Assembly: GCF_012843315.1 (NCBI RefSeq) | Contig: NZ_JABAEX010000007.1 | Location: forward strand, 1-64,000 | Direction of reading: 5' to 3' | Length of the DNA stretch: 64,000 nt | Origin: Streptococcus sp. WB01_FAA12 | GTDB lineage: Bacteria; Bacillota; Bacilli; Lactobacillales; Streptococcaceae | In this document: one piece after another, positions 27,375 to 39,883 of the stretch | Layout: each line of letters begins with the position of its first letter | Numbering within the stretch: the first letter of the stretch is position 1 | Translations under genes and position numbers: made by a program | Notes under the pieces: generated by a model | The model's database searches: none | Seen by the model: only the letters and a program-made list of their open reading frames with translations | Told to the model about the DNA's origin: nothing

Positions 27375-28922
27375 ATGACTAAACGCGCCTTAATCAGCGT
27401 CTCAGACAAAGCGGGCATTGTTGAATTTGCCCAAGAACTTAAAAAACTTGGTTGGGAGATTATCTCAACAGGTGGGACAAAGGTTACCCTTGATAATGCT
27501 GAGGTGGAGACCATTGCGATCGATGATGTGACTGGTTTCCCAGAAATGATGGACGGCCGTGTCAAGACCCTTCACCCAAATATCCACGGTGGTCTCCTCG
27601 CTCGTCGTGATCTAGATAGCCACCTTGAGGCGGCAAAGGACAATCAAATCGAGCTCATTGACCTTGTAGTGGTCAATCTCTATCCTTTCAAGGAAACCAT
27701 TCTCAAACCAGATGTGACGTATGCTGATGCGGTGGAGAATATCGATATCGGTGGTCCTTCTATGCTTCGCTCAGCAGCTAAAAATCACGCCAGCGTGACA
27801 GTTGTGGTAGACCCAGTGGATTATGCTGTGGTTTTGGACGAATTGTCAGCAAACGGCGAAACAAGTTACGAAACTCGCCAACGGTTGGCAGCCAAGGTTT
27901 TCCGTCACACTGCGGCTTATGATGCCTTGATTGCAGAATACTTCACAACTCAAGTGGGCGAAAGCAAGCCAGAAAAACTCACTTTGACCTATGATCTCAA
28001 GCAACCAATGCGTTACGGTGAAAACCCTCAACAAGATGCAGACTTTTACCAGAAAGCCTTGCCAACGGATTACTCCATCGCTTCAGCAAAACAGCTCAAC
28101 GGTAAGGAATTGTCCTTCAACAATATCCGTGATGCGGATGCTGCCATTCGTATTATCCGTGACTTCAAAGACCGTCCAACCGTTGTGGCTCTCAAACACA
28201 TGAACCCATGTGGTATCGGTCAGGCTGATGACATCGAGACTGCTTGGGACTACGCTTATAAGTCTGATCCAGTGTCTATCTTCGGTGGAATTGTCGTCCT
28301 CAACCGTGAGGTGGATGCTGCGACTGCTGAGAAGATGCACGGCGTTTTCCTCGAGATCATCATCGCACCGAGCTATACCGATGAAGCGCTAGCCATTTTG
28401 ACCAATAAAAAGAAAAACTTGCGCATCCTTGCCTTGCCATTCGACGCTCAAGATGCCAGCGAAGTGGAAGCAGAATACACAGGTGTGGTTGGTGGACTTC
28501 TTGTGCAAAACCAAGACGTGGTCAAAGAAAGCCCGACTGACTGGCAAGTGGTGACCAAACGCCAGCCAACCGAGACAGAAGCAACTGCTCTTGAGTTCGC
28601 TTGGAAGGCTATCAAGTACGTCAAATCAAACGGAATCATCGTAACCAACGACCACATGACACTTGGCGTTGGTCCAGGTCAAACCAACCGTGTGGCCTCT
28701 GTGCGTATCGCCATTGAACAAGCTAAAGACCGCCTTGATAGTGCTGTCCTTGCTTCAGATGCCTTCTTCCCATTCGCGGATAACGTGGAAGAAATCGCCA
28801 AAGCAGGCATTAAAGCCATCATACAGCCTGGAGGATCAGTCCGTGACCAAGAATCCATCGAAGCTGCGGATAAATACGGCTTGACCATGGTTTTCACAGG
28901 AGTGAGACATTTTAGACATTAA
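27375..28922 (+). CDS. purH: Bifunctional AICAR formyltransferase/IMP cyclohydrolase
   Basis: It catalyses the last two steps to IMP. The ATG at 27375 follows GAAAGGAAATAAC and gives 515 residues. The ATG at 27360 lacks a ribosome site. The N-terminal MGS-like cyclohydrolase half has [14 protein letters not shown] and [16 protein letters not shown]. The formyltransferase half has [19 protein letters not shown] and the C-terminal [12 protein letters not shown]. It ends the first purine transcription block. Confidence 0.97.
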   Translation: MTKRALISVSDKAGIVEFAQELKKLGWEIISTGGTKVTLDNAEVETIAIDDVTGFPEMMDGRVKTLHPNIHGGLLARRDLDSHLEAAKDNQIELIDLVVVNLYPFKETILKPDVTYADAVENIDIGGPSMLRSAAKNHASVTVVVDPVDYAVVLDELSANGETSYETRQRLAAKVFRHTAAYDALIAEYFTTQVGESKPEKLTLTYDLKQPMRYGENPQQDADFYQKALPTDYSIASAKQLNGKELSFNNIRDADAAIRIIRDFKDRPTVVALKHMNPCGIGQADDIETAWDYAYKSDPVSIFGGIVVLNREVDAATAEKMHGVFLEIIIAPSYTDEALAILTNKKKNLRILALPFDAQDASEVEAEYTGVVGGLLVQNQDVVKESPTDWQVVTKRQPTETEATALEFAWKAIKYVKSNGIIVTNDHMTLGVGPGQTNRVASVRIAIEQAKDRLDSAVLASDAFFPFADNVEEIAKAGIKAIIQPGGSVRDQESIEAADKYGLTMVFTGVRHFRH

Positions 28923-28992
28923 GAAGACAAAAGGGAAGAAAACAGTTTCTTTCCTTTTTTTATCTAAAACGCGGAGTGGAACAAGATTAAAA

Positions 28993-29011
28993 CGAACGTT
29001 TGTGATATAAT
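28993..29011 (+). promoter_or_regulatory. purD promoter with PurBox-like core
   Basis: An extended -10 TGATATAAT (29003-29011) lies about 33 nt before purD. CGAAC (28993-28997, within AAAACGAACGTT) overlaps the promoter spacer. It suggests that purD is also in the PurR regulon. The placement differs from classic upstream PurBoxes, so this is tentative. Confidence 0.5.
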
Positions 29012-29043
29012 ATTAGTAAATAATTCGCAAAAGAGGTTGTAAG

Positions 29044-30306
29044 ATGAAGCTGTTAGTTGTCGGTTCGGGTGGTCGTGAACATGCCATTGCTAAGAAGTTG
29101 CTTGAATCAAAAGAAGTTGAAAAAGTCTTTGTAGCTCCTGGGAATGACGGGATGACTCTAGATGGTCTGGAATTGGTGGACATCTCTATTTCCGAACATT
29201 CTAAATTGATTGAGTTTGCAAAAGCCAACGATATTGCTTGGACCTTCATCGGTCCAGATGATGCCCTGGCTGCTGGGATTGTGGATGATTTTAACCAAGC
29301 TGGTCTCAAGGCCTTTGGTCCGAATAGGGCTGCGGCGGAGCTGGAATGGTCCAAGGACTTTGCCAAGGAAATCATGGTCAAGTACGGCGTTCCGACAGCA
29401 GCCTATGGCACATTTTCCGACTTTGAGGAAGCCAAAGCCTACATCGAGAAGCAAGGGGCGCCTATAGTGGTCAAGGCGGACGGCCTAGCTCTAGGCAAGG
29501 GTGTGGTTGTTGCTGAGACAGTCGAGCAAGCGGTCGAAGCAGCTCATGAGATGCTTTTGGACAATAAATTCGGGGACTCAGGTGCGCGTGTGGTTATCGA
29601 GGAATTCCTCGATGGTGAGGAGTTCTCTCTCTTTGCCTTTGTCAATGGCGACAAATTCTACATCATGCCAACGGCTCAGGATCACAAACGTGCCTATGAT
29701 GGCGACAAGGGGCCTAACACTGGTGGGATGGGTGCTTATGCGCCAGTTCCTCACTTGCCAGAGAGCGTGGTTGCCACAGCGGTTGACACCATTGTCAAGC
29801 CAGTCCTTGAGGGCATGATTCAGGAAGGTCGCCCTTATCTGGGTGTTCTTTACGCAGGGCTTATCTTGACAGCTGATGGACCCAAGGTTATCGAGTTTAA
29901 CGCTCGCTTCGGAGATCCTGAAACGCAAATCATCTTACCTCGCTTGACATCTGACCTTGCGCAAAATATTACGGATATCCTCGATGGCAAGGAGCCCAAC
30001 ATCACTTGGACGGACAAGGGTGTGACTCTGGGTGTGGTTGTCGCATCCAATGGCTACCCGCTAGACTATGAAAAAGGTGTCAAGTTGCCAGTCAAAACTG
30101 ATGGCGACATCATCACCTACTATGCAGGGGCTAAGTTTGCAGGAAATAGCAGAGCACTGCTCTCAAACGGAGGACGTGTCTATATGCTCGTCACCACAGC
30201 AGACACCGTCAAAGAAGCCCAAGACACTATCTACAAGGAACTTGACAAACAAAACACAGAAGGCCTCTTTTACCGAACAGATATCGGAAGCAAGGCAATT
30301 AAGTAA
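29044..30306 (+). CDS. purD: Phosphoribosylamine-glycine ligase
   Basis: It makes GAR from phosphoribosylamine, glycine and ATP. The 420-residue ATP-grasp enzyme shows LVVGSGGREHAI, the nucleotide-binding PIVVKADGLALGKGVVVAE, DHKRAYDGDKGPNTGGMGAY and EFNARFGDPETQ. It has its own promoter after a gap of 121 nt from purH. RBS AGAGGTTGTAAG. Confidence 0.97.
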   Translation: MKLLVVGSGGREHAIAKKLLESKEVEKVFVAPGNDGMTLDGLELVDISISEHSKLIEFAKANDIAWTFIGPDDALAAGIVDDFNQAGLKAFGPNRAAAELEWSKDFAKEIMVKYGVPTAAYGTFSDFEEAKAYIEKQGAPIVVKADGLALGKGVVVAETVEQAVEAAHEMLLDNKFGDSGARVVIEEFLDGEEFSLFAFVNGDKFYIMPTAQDHKRAYDGDKGPNTGGMGAYAPVPHLPESVVATAVDTIVKPVLEGMIQEGRPYLGVLYAGLILTADGPKVIEFNARFGDPETQIILPRLTSDLAQNITDILDGKEPNITWTDKGVTLGVVVASNGYPLDYEKGVKLPVKTDGDIITYYAGAKFAGNSRALLSNGGRVYMLVTTADTVKEAQDTIYKELDKQNTEGLFYRTDIGSKAIK

Positions 30307-30341
30307 AGATATAAGAATAACGCGACGCAGTCGCCAAACAC

Positions 30342-30473
30342 GATAATGGTCGCCATGGTGAAAAGACCAGAACAGAACTTGTTCTGGTCGGGGGAAACTT
30401 TGAGACCTTAGGCTCAAAGTTTAGGAATGAAACCGAAGGTTTGCTTCCGTCCCCACCACCTAAGACCATTATC
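30342..30473. repeat. Highly structured 132-bp intergenic element
   Basis: Perfect 10-bp outer arms GATAATGGTC (30342-30351) and GACCATTATC (30464-30473) enclose three hairpins. H1 is GACCAGAACA/TGTTCTGGTC, with one extra closing pair, at 30365-30389. H2 is AAACTTTGAG/CTCAAAGTTT, 10 bp perfect, at 30395-30422. H3 is AAACC-GAA-GGTTT at 30430-30442, extended by GGAA/TTCC. GGGG (30391-30394) and CCCC (30451-30454) close H2 and H3 together. It sits between purD and purE, without ORF or T-tract. It may be a folded regulatory leader of purEK or a small mobile repeat. Confidence 0.75.
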
Positions 30474-30498
30474 AAAAAAGGAAGAAAAAGGATTAAAA

Positions 30499-30987
30499 AT
30501 GAAACCAGTAATTTCCATCATCATGGGCTCCAAATCCGACTGGGCTACCATGCAAAAAACCGCCGAAGTCCTAGACCGTTTCGGTGTAGCCTACGAAAAG
30601 AAAGTTGTTTCCGCACACCGTACACCAGACCTCATGTTCAAACATGCGGAAGAAGCACGTAGCCGTGGCATCAAGGTCATCATCGCTGGTGCGGGTGGCG
30701 CAGCCCATTTGCCAGGTATGGTAGCTGCCAAAACAACCCTTCCTGTCATTGGTGTACCAGTCAAATCACGTGCTCTTAGTGGCGTGGACTCGCTCTACTC
30801 TATCGTTCAGATGCCGGGTGGCGTACCAGTCGCAACTATGGCTATCGGTGAAGCAGGAGCGACAAACGCTGCCCTCTTTGCCCTCCGTCTCCTGTCAGTA
30901 GAGGATCAGGCTATCGCGACAGCTTTGGCAAATTTTGCAGAAGAACAAGGAAAAATCGCAGAGGAGTCTACAAATGAGCTCATCTAA
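30499..30987 (+). CDS. purE: N5-carboxyaminoimidazole ribonucleotide mutase
   Basis: It converts N5-CAIR to CAIR. The ATG at 30499 (AAAAGGATTAAAA ahead) gives the usual 162 residues. An upstream in-frame ATG at 30427 lies inside the structured element and would add an unrelated tail. [19 protein letters not shown] and [11 protein letters not shown] are the class I PurE motifs. The end overlaps purK by 14 nt, so the two are coupled. Confidence 0.96.
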   Translation: MKPVISIIMGSKSDWATMQKTAEVLDRFGVAYEKKVVSAHRTPDLMFKHAEEARSRGIKVIIAGAGGAAHLPGMVAAKTTLPVIGVPVKSRALSGVDSLYSIVQMPGGVPVATMAIGEAGATNAALFALRLLSVEDQAIATALANFAEEQGKIAEESTNELI

Positions 30988-32065
30988 AACAATCGGAATT
31001 ATCGGTGGCGGTCAGCTGGGGCAGATGATGGCCATTTCTGCTATCTACATGGGGCACAAGGTCATCGCGCTGGATCCTGCGGCGGATTGCCCAGCTTCTC
31101 GTGTGGCAGAAATCATCATGGCTCCTTATAACGATGTGGATGCCCTCCGTCAGTTGGCTGAGCGTTGCGATGTCCTGACCTATGAGTTTGAAAATGTCGA
31201 TGCCAACGGTTTGGATGCTGTTATCAAGGATGGTCAGCTTCCTCAAGGAACAGACCTGCTTCGCATCTCCCAAAATCGCATTTTTGAAAAGGACTTTTTG
31301 TCAAACAAGGCTCAAGTCATCGTAGCACCATACAAGGTCGTGACTTCAAGTCAAGACTTGGCAGACATTGATCTATCTAAAAACTATGTCCTCAAGACTG
31401 CGACAGGTGGCTATGATGGACATGGGCAAAAGGTCATTCGCTCAGAAGCAGACTTGGAAGAAGCCCGTGCACTAGCCGACTCAGCAGACTGCGTCTTGGA
31501 AGAATTCGTCAACTTTGACCTGGAGCTTTCGGTTATCGTGTCAGGAAATGGCAAGGATGTTACGGTTTTCCCAGTTCAGGAAAATATCCACCGCAACAAC
31601 ATCCTGTCTAAGACCATCGTACCAGCTCGCATTTCTGATAGTCTAGCTGAGAAAGCCAAAGCAATGGCAGTGCAAATCGCAGAACAACTGAACTTGTCTG
31701 GAACCCTATGTGTGGAAATGTTTGCGACAGCTGATGACATCATTGTCAACGAAATTGCGCCACGTCCACACAACTCAGGCCACTATTCGATCGAAGCCTG
31801 TGATTTCTCCCAGTTTGATACCCATATCTTAGGTGTTCTCGGAGCATCATTGCCAGAAATTAAATTACATGCACCTGCCGTCATGCTCAATGTTCTCGGC
31901 CAGCATGTCGAGGCCGCTGAAAAATATGTCACAGAAAATCCAAGCGCCCACCTCCACATGTATGGTAAAATAGAAGCAAAGCACAACCGCAAGATGGGAC
32001 ATGTGACTTTGTTTAGTGATGTGCCGGATAGTGTGGATGAGTTTGGGAAAGGGATTGATTTTTAG
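30974..32065 (+). CDS. purK: N5-carboxyaminoimidazole ribonucleotide synthase
   Basis: An ATP-grasp enzyme that carboxylates AIR with bicarbonate and ATP. It is 363 residues from the ATG behind [26 protein letters not shown] at the N-terminus, [23 protein letters not shown] and the ATP-grasp [17 protein letters not shown] are diagnostic. It works directly with PurE. Carbonic anhydrase at 7.7 kb could supply its bicarbonate. Confidence 0.96.
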   Translation: MSSSKTIGIIGGGQLGQMMAISAIYMGHKVIALDPAADCPASRVAEIIMAPYNDVDALRQLAERCDVLTYEFENVDANGLDAVIKDGQLPQGTDLLRISQNRIFEKDFLSNKAQVIVAPYKVVTSSQDLADIDLSKNYVLKTATGGYDGHGQKVIRSEADLEEARALADSADCVLEEFVNFDLELSVIVSGNGKDVTVFPVQENIHRNNILSKTIVPARISDSLAEKAKAMAVQIAEQLNLSGTLCVEMFATADDIIVNEIAPRPHNSGHYSIEACDFSQFDTHILGVLGASLPEIKLHAPAVMLNVLGQHVEAAEKYVTENPSAHLHMYGKIEAKHNRKMGHVTLFSDVPDSVDEFGKGIDF

Positions 32066-32074
32066 GAGAAATCT

Positions 32075-32314
32075 ATGATTCAAATAATCGTAAATGCATT
32101 TGTTGAAAAGGATAATACTGGAGCAGTCGTCGAAGTCTTGTATGCTAGTGGTGATTACGAAAAAGTGAAAACCAAATATGAAGAGCTAGTGGCTCAGTAC
32201 CCAGAAAACTATTTAGTTATCTATGATGTACCGTTGGATACTAACCTTAGTAGTTTACCACACTATCCATCTGTGTTTATTGGAAAAGAAGAGTTTGAGG
32301 AGAGAGAAGAATAA
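32075..32314 (+). CDS. Small acidic protein of unknown function
   Basis: The 79-residue product starts MIQIIVNAFVEKDN and contains a YEKVKTKYEELVAQYPENYLV segment. Its negative charge clusters at the end (KEEFEEREE). It follows purK by 9 nt with GGAG at good spacing. Pneumococcus has a small hypothetical gene at the same place, as I recall. No catalytic motif is seen. Confidence 0.7.
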   Translation: MIQIIVNAFVEKDNTGAVVEVLYASGDYEKVKTKYEELVAQYPENYLVIYDVPLDTNLSSLPHYPSVFIGKEEFEEREE

Positions 32315-33165
32315 TGATTTTAGATTTATTTAATAACGAAAATAATACTATTGAAACGGATACTCTTAGCATAAAGGAACATGCAATAGCTACTCAAAAT
32401 GATGTTATTCAGATAGACAATATTTCTATGATGACAAAAGCAACATTGGCATTTAGAATTTCTTTGAAAGAAATAGCTTTTGCAGCTATTATGTTAATAA
32501 TGTTTCCGATAGATTTTATCCCAAATATCATTCCGATTACTTTTTTGGCTTTGTACATTTATATTGTATATAACCGTTATGAGAAATATCTTAAAACAAA
32601 ATATTACATAGAGTTCAATTTAGGGTCTAGCAAAAATTCTTATTTGTTTTTTAAGGAAGAAATATTTCGAGACAAAGTATATGAAGTAATTAAAAAATCT
32701 TTTGGTGATAAAAATCAGATCACTTTTATTGATATAAAACATCAACAAATTGGTGGGGAACAAAATATTTTTGAAACAGGCTCATATAAAACAACTGTAT
32801 CAGGTAATGATAATGTAGTTGGAAATGATTTTGGTTCAGGTAATAATGTCACATTTAATGGGGACAACAATGTTAACTCAAATATTGTTACGGATTCTAT
32901 TTTAGAAAAATCTAATATGAATGTTGAATTTCCGTGGTCGGAACTTTCTAAACAACTTCAACAGATTCTTAACAATGCTTCTGTTCTATCTGAGCAATCT
33001 GTCGAAATTTTAAAGGACTTACTTGCTGCAACTGACAAAAATAGTGAATCTGAATTTACTGTAATTGTTAAAGAAAATGCATCATTTTTCAATCAACAGT
33101 TTATTAAAGATATAATATCAGGAACTTTAGGTGGAGTTATTTCATCATTACTATCAGGCAGATAA
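32314..33165 (+). CDS. Membrane protein with Asn/Gly-rich repeat, unknown function
   Basis: The 283-residue protein is not recognised. It has a polar N-terminus (about 45 residues), two close membrane segments (about residues 52-86, [16 protein letters not shown] and LALYIYIVY), then a soluble part. Near residues 163-195 is a repeat-like GNDNVVGND...[17 protein letters not shown] stretch that would suit a small beta-solenoid turn. A C-terminal helical part follows, ending [17 protein letters not shown]. Its start overlaps the previous stop (TAATG). It is clearly AT-richer than the purine genes, which suggests acquisition. It stands between purK and purB. Confidence 0.65.
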   Translation: MILDLFNNENNTIETDTLSIKEHAIATQNDVIQIDNISMMTKATLAFRISLKEIAFAAIMLIMFPIDFIPNIIPITFLALYIYIVYNRYEKYLKTKYYIEFNLGSSKNSYLFFKEEIFRDKVYEVIKKSFGDKNQITFIDIKHQQIGGEQNIFETGSYKTTVSGNDNVVGNDFGSGNNVTFNGDNNVNSNIVTDSILEKSNMNVEFPWSELSKQLQQILNNASVLSEQSVEILKDLLAATDKNSESEFTVIVKENASFFNQQFIKDIISGTLGGVISSLLSGR

Positions 33166-33184
33166 AATTATAGGAGAAACAACC

Positions 33185-34483
33185 ATGATCAACCGTTACT
33201 CTCGCCCTGAGATGGCGAACATTTGGAGTGAAGAAAATAAATACCGTGCTTGGCTTGAGGTGGAAATCTTGGCTGACGAGGCATGGGCTGAGTTGGGGGA
33301 AATCCCTAAGGAAGATGTGGCTTTGATTCGCGAGAAGGCGGACTTTGACATCGACCGTATTTTGGAGATTGAGCAGGAGACTCGCCACGATGTGGTGGCT
33401 TTCACGCGTGCGGTTTCTGAGACTCTTGGTGAGGAGCGCAAGTGGGTCCACTATGGTTTGACTTCTACCGACGTGGTGGACACGGCCTACGGTTACCTCT
33501 ACAAGCAAGCCAACGATATCATCCGTCGTGACCTTGAAAATTTCACCAACATCATCGCTGATAAGGCTAAGGAGCACAAGTTCACCATCATGATGGGTCG
33601 TACCCACGGTGTGCACGCTGAGCCTACAACTTTTGGTCTTAAATTGGCGACTTGGTACAGCGAAATGAAGCGCAACATCGAGCGTTTCGAGCATGCAGCT
33701 GCTGGAGTGGAAGCTGGTAAGATTTCTGGTGCGGTTGGTAACTTTGCCAACATTCCACCATTCGTAGAGCAATATGTCTGCGACAAATTGGGTATTCGTG
33801 CTCAAGAAATCTCTACACAGGTGCTTCCTCGTGACCTTCACGCTGAGTACTTTGCAGTTCTTGCTAGCATCGCAACTTCTATCGAGCGTATGGCTACTGA
33901 AATCCGTGGTCTGCAAAAATCTGAACAACGTGAAGTGGAAGAGTTCTTTGCTAAAGGTCAAAAAGGTTCTTCAGCAATGCCTCACAAACGCAATCCTATC
34001 GGTTCTGAAAACATGACAGGTCTGGCGCGTGTTATCCGTGGTCACATGGTGACAGCCTATGAAAATGTGGCTCTTTGGCACGAACGTGATATCTCTCACT
34101 CGTCAGCTGAGCGTATCATCACACCAGATACGACCATTTTGATCGACTACATGCTCAACCGTTTTGGAAATATCGTCAAGAACTTGACGGTCTTCCCAGA
34201 AAACATGATCCGCAACATGAATTCTACGTTTGGTCTTATCTTTAGTCAACGTGCGATGTTGACCTTGATTGAAAAAGGGATGACTCGTGAGCAAGCCTAT
34301 GACTTGGTGCAACCAAAAACAGCCTACTCTTGGGATAACCAAGTAGACTTCAAACCGCTTCTGGAAGCAGATCCAGAAGTAACTTCACGCCTCACTCAAG
34401 ATGAAATTGACGAAATCTTCAACCCTGCATACTACACTAAACGAGTGGATGATATCTTTGAACGTATCGGACTCGGTGACTAA
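33185..34483 (+). CDS. purB: Adenylosuccinate lyase
   Basis: It cleaves SAICAR to AICAR and adenylosuccinate to AMP. With the ATG at 33185 (TAGGAGAAACAACC ahead) it has the standard 432 residues. The family signature [17 protein letters not shown] and the [13 protein letters not shown] and [14 protein letters not shown] blocks are intact. It ends the pur cluster, followed by a strong terminator. Confidence 0.97.
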   Translation: MINRYSRPEMANIWSEENKYRAWLEVEILADEAWAELGEIPKEDVALIREKADFDIDRILEIEQETRHDVVAFTRAVSETLGEERKWVHYGLTSTDVVDTAYGYLYKQANDIIRRDLENFTNIIADKAKEHKFTIMMGRTHGVHAEPTTFGLKLATWYSEMKRNIERFEHAAAGVEAGKISGAVGNFANIPPFVEQYVCDKLGIRAQEISTQVLPRDLHAEYFAVLASIATSIERMATEIRGLQKSEQREVEEFFAKGQKGSSAMPHKRNPIGSENMTGLARVIRGHMVTAYENVALWHERDISHSSAERIITPDTTILIDYMLNRFGNIVKNLTVFPENMIRNMNSTFGLIFSQRAMLTLIEKGMTREQAYDLVQPKTAYSWDNQVDFKPLLEADPEVTSRLTQDEIDEIFNPAYYTKRVDDIFERIGLGD

Positions 34484-34492
34484 GCATAAAAT

Positions 34493-34521
34493 AAAAAAGC
34501 GAGATTCAATCTCGCTTTTTT
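34493..34521. terminator. Terminator of purB (convergent with strH)
   Basis: AAAAAAGCGAGA and TCTCGCTTTTTT form a 12-bp perfect stem with loop TTCAA. A- and T-tracts make it bidirectional. Confidence 0.93.
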
Positions 34522-34540
34522 GTATTCTTGTCGAAGAGGT

Positions 34541-38566
<4,026 letters not shown>

Positions 38567-38579
38567 TTATTATATTGTA

Positions 38580-38593
38580 TGATAGCGTTTACA
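38580..38593. promoter_or_regulatory. CRE (CcpA) site in the strH leader
   Basis: On the minus strand the site reads TGTAAACGCTATCA, a full match to TGWAANCGNTNWCA. It lies about 30 nt before the strH start and downstream of its promoter (-35 TTGACT revcomp 38630-38635, -10 TAAAAT revcomp 38607-38612, 17-bp spacer). This position fits catabolite repression by roadblock. Confidence 0.8.
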
Positions 38594-38781
38594 CAAAACT
38601 GTTTTTATTTTATTATCTAAGATATAAAAAGTCAAGTGGCTTTATGAAAGAACTATAATAAATGGAGGAAATCATAAGATTTAGGAAAAAATTGTCAAAA
38701 AACTAAAAACAAGGAAAATCTAGCCAATATTTAACTTGTTTTTAGTAAAAGCACTACTAATTAAAGAATTACCCTTCGTCA

Positions 38782-38819
38782 TATGTTCATACTAAATGGT
38801 GCATGCTATAATGAACATA
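38782..38819. repeat. Spaced 9-bp inverted repeat around an extended -10
   Basis: TATGTTCAT (38782-38790) and ATGAACATA (38811-38819) are exact inverted copies 20 bp apart. TGCTATAAT (38804-38812) lies within. The next bases form the terminator at 38821. It may be an operator or a tiny-RNA promoter; function is unknown. Confidence 0.4.
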
Positions 38820-38820
38820 G

Positions 38821-38849
38821 AAAAAGCCTGAGCTAGGCTCAAGCTTTTT
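38821..38849. terminator. Terminator of the GntR regulator gene
   Basis: AAAAAGC...TGAGC and GCTCA...GCTTTTT pair around loop TAG with one mismatch. Tracts on both sides make it bidirectional. It ends the minus-strand regulator gene. Confidence 0.8.
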
Positions 38850-38850
38850 C

Positions 38851-39567
38851 TTAATGACCTCGATCACACGAGATGAATTTGATTTTGTAGTAGTCAGCTC
38901 GTTTATAAGTTTCACTATAGGCAAGGACTTGGCCAGTGGCCTCAAGTTTTGTAGTCTTCGTTTGGAAGACAGTTGGAAATTGTGTATCAATTCCCAGCGT
39001 AGAAGCAGCATGCTCGGGTGTTGGGAATGCGATTTCGTTGATTTCCTCAAAATGCTCATCAGTCATGTGAATGCGGTAATCCAATTTGAAACGTTTATAG
39101 ATAGAACTATAATAGTCAAGATTTGGATAGTTGGCGTTGATATATTGTTCGGGAATATAAGAAGTGTGGTAGATATAGGTCACACCGTTAGTTTGACGTG
39201 TCCGTTCGATCTTGTAGTAGAACTGGTCTCCACGCAAACCAAGTTTTTCCAAATATTCAAGCTTATTTCCACGTTCGATAGAAAGGACAGTTACCTTATC
39301 GTCCTTTGTTTCAAAAATTTCCACATCTGAAAACTCAACGAGTTTGTGCTTACGAGCGCGTGAAACAAAAGTTCCTTTTCCTTGCTGGCGGACAATATAG
39401 CCATCTTTGGCAAGGTCGTTCAAGGCACGAACAACTGTGATAGAACTAACATCATACATCGCGATCAACTCTGCTTCAGTATAAAATTTGTCTCCACTCG
39501 CAAATTGACCTGAGATGATTTTATTCTTGAGTTCGTCTTTAATATATTGGTATTTTGGAATAGCCAT
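38851..39567 (-). CDS. GntR/HutC-family transcriptional regulator (bgaC operon)
   Basis: The 238-residue protein has an N-terminal winged helix (YIKDELKNKIISGQFASGDKFYTEAELIAMYDVSSITVVRAL as separate parts of residues 7-48). A C-terminal UTRA sensor domain (about 90-235) is of the type that binds sugar phosphates. It is divergent from bgaC, 316 bp away, as in pneumococcus where the local GntR protein controls the bgaC operon. The ligand is probably a phosphorylated galactose or amino-sugar derivative, by inference. Confidence 0.88.
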   Translation of the reverse strand: MAIPKYQYIKDELKNKIISGQFASGDKFYTEAELIAMYDVSSITVVRALNDLAKDGYIVRQQGKGTFVSRARKHKLVEFSDVEIFETKDDKVTVLSIERGNKLEYLEKLGLRGDQFYYKIERTRQTNGVTYIYHTSYIPEQYINANYPNLDYYSSIYKRFKLDYRIHMTDEHFEEINEIAFPTPEHAASTLGIDTQFPTVFQTKTTKLEATGQVLAYSETYKRADYYKIKFISCDRGH

Positions 39568-39883
39568 AATTGCACCTCAATTTTTTTCTTTCTCCTCCTT
39601 TGATTTTACCACAAACACAAAGAAAATAGTAGCATTTAGATGAAAAAATAACATAATACATTAAAAATATTATTTTGCACATATATAAAGGCTCCGTCGA
39701 AACAGAGGTCGTGTAAAAGCCTTCATTTCATGCTATTTTTTAGATAATTTTGGTAAAAAAGAAGTAAAAAAATAGAAAAATTTTAAAGAATTTTCTAAAA
39801 CCTATTGACAAATGCACAAGATTTGATTATAGTTAATATTATAATAAATGAAAGCGCAAACTTGATAAGTCAGAGGTAATAAC
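39568..39883. other. Divergent control region, regulator gene / bgaC
   Basis: There is no gene. For the regulator it holds a ribosome site (AGGAGGAGAAAG on the minus strand). For bgaC it holds a -35 TTGACA (39805-39810), 17-bp spacer and -10 TATAGT (39828-39833). AT-rich sequence and a weak AAGGCT...AGCCTT hairpin (39687-39724) lie between. An operator for the GntR protein should lie here, but no clear one was found. Confidence 0.6.
39848..39862. promoter_or_regulatory. CRE (CcpA) site at the bgaC promoter
   Basis: ATGAAAGCGCAAACT fully matches WTGNAANCGNWNNCW. It begins about 15 nt downstream of the -10, a position that suits catabolite repression of the bgaC operon. Confidence 0.7.

Noticed and set aside
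30427-30498. Extended PurE start at 30427
   Set aside because: It would read through the structured element and add 24 residues unlike any PurE. The ATG at 30499 has a proper ribosome site.
30301-30498. Purine riboswitch upstream of purE
   Set aside because: The fold has three hairpins and a closing stem but none of the conserved purine-aptamer junction sequence, and no terminator or anti-terminator pair.
33137-33961. 274-residue minus-strand ORF opposite purB
   Set aside because: It is an antisense shadow. purB is fully conserved in the other frame.
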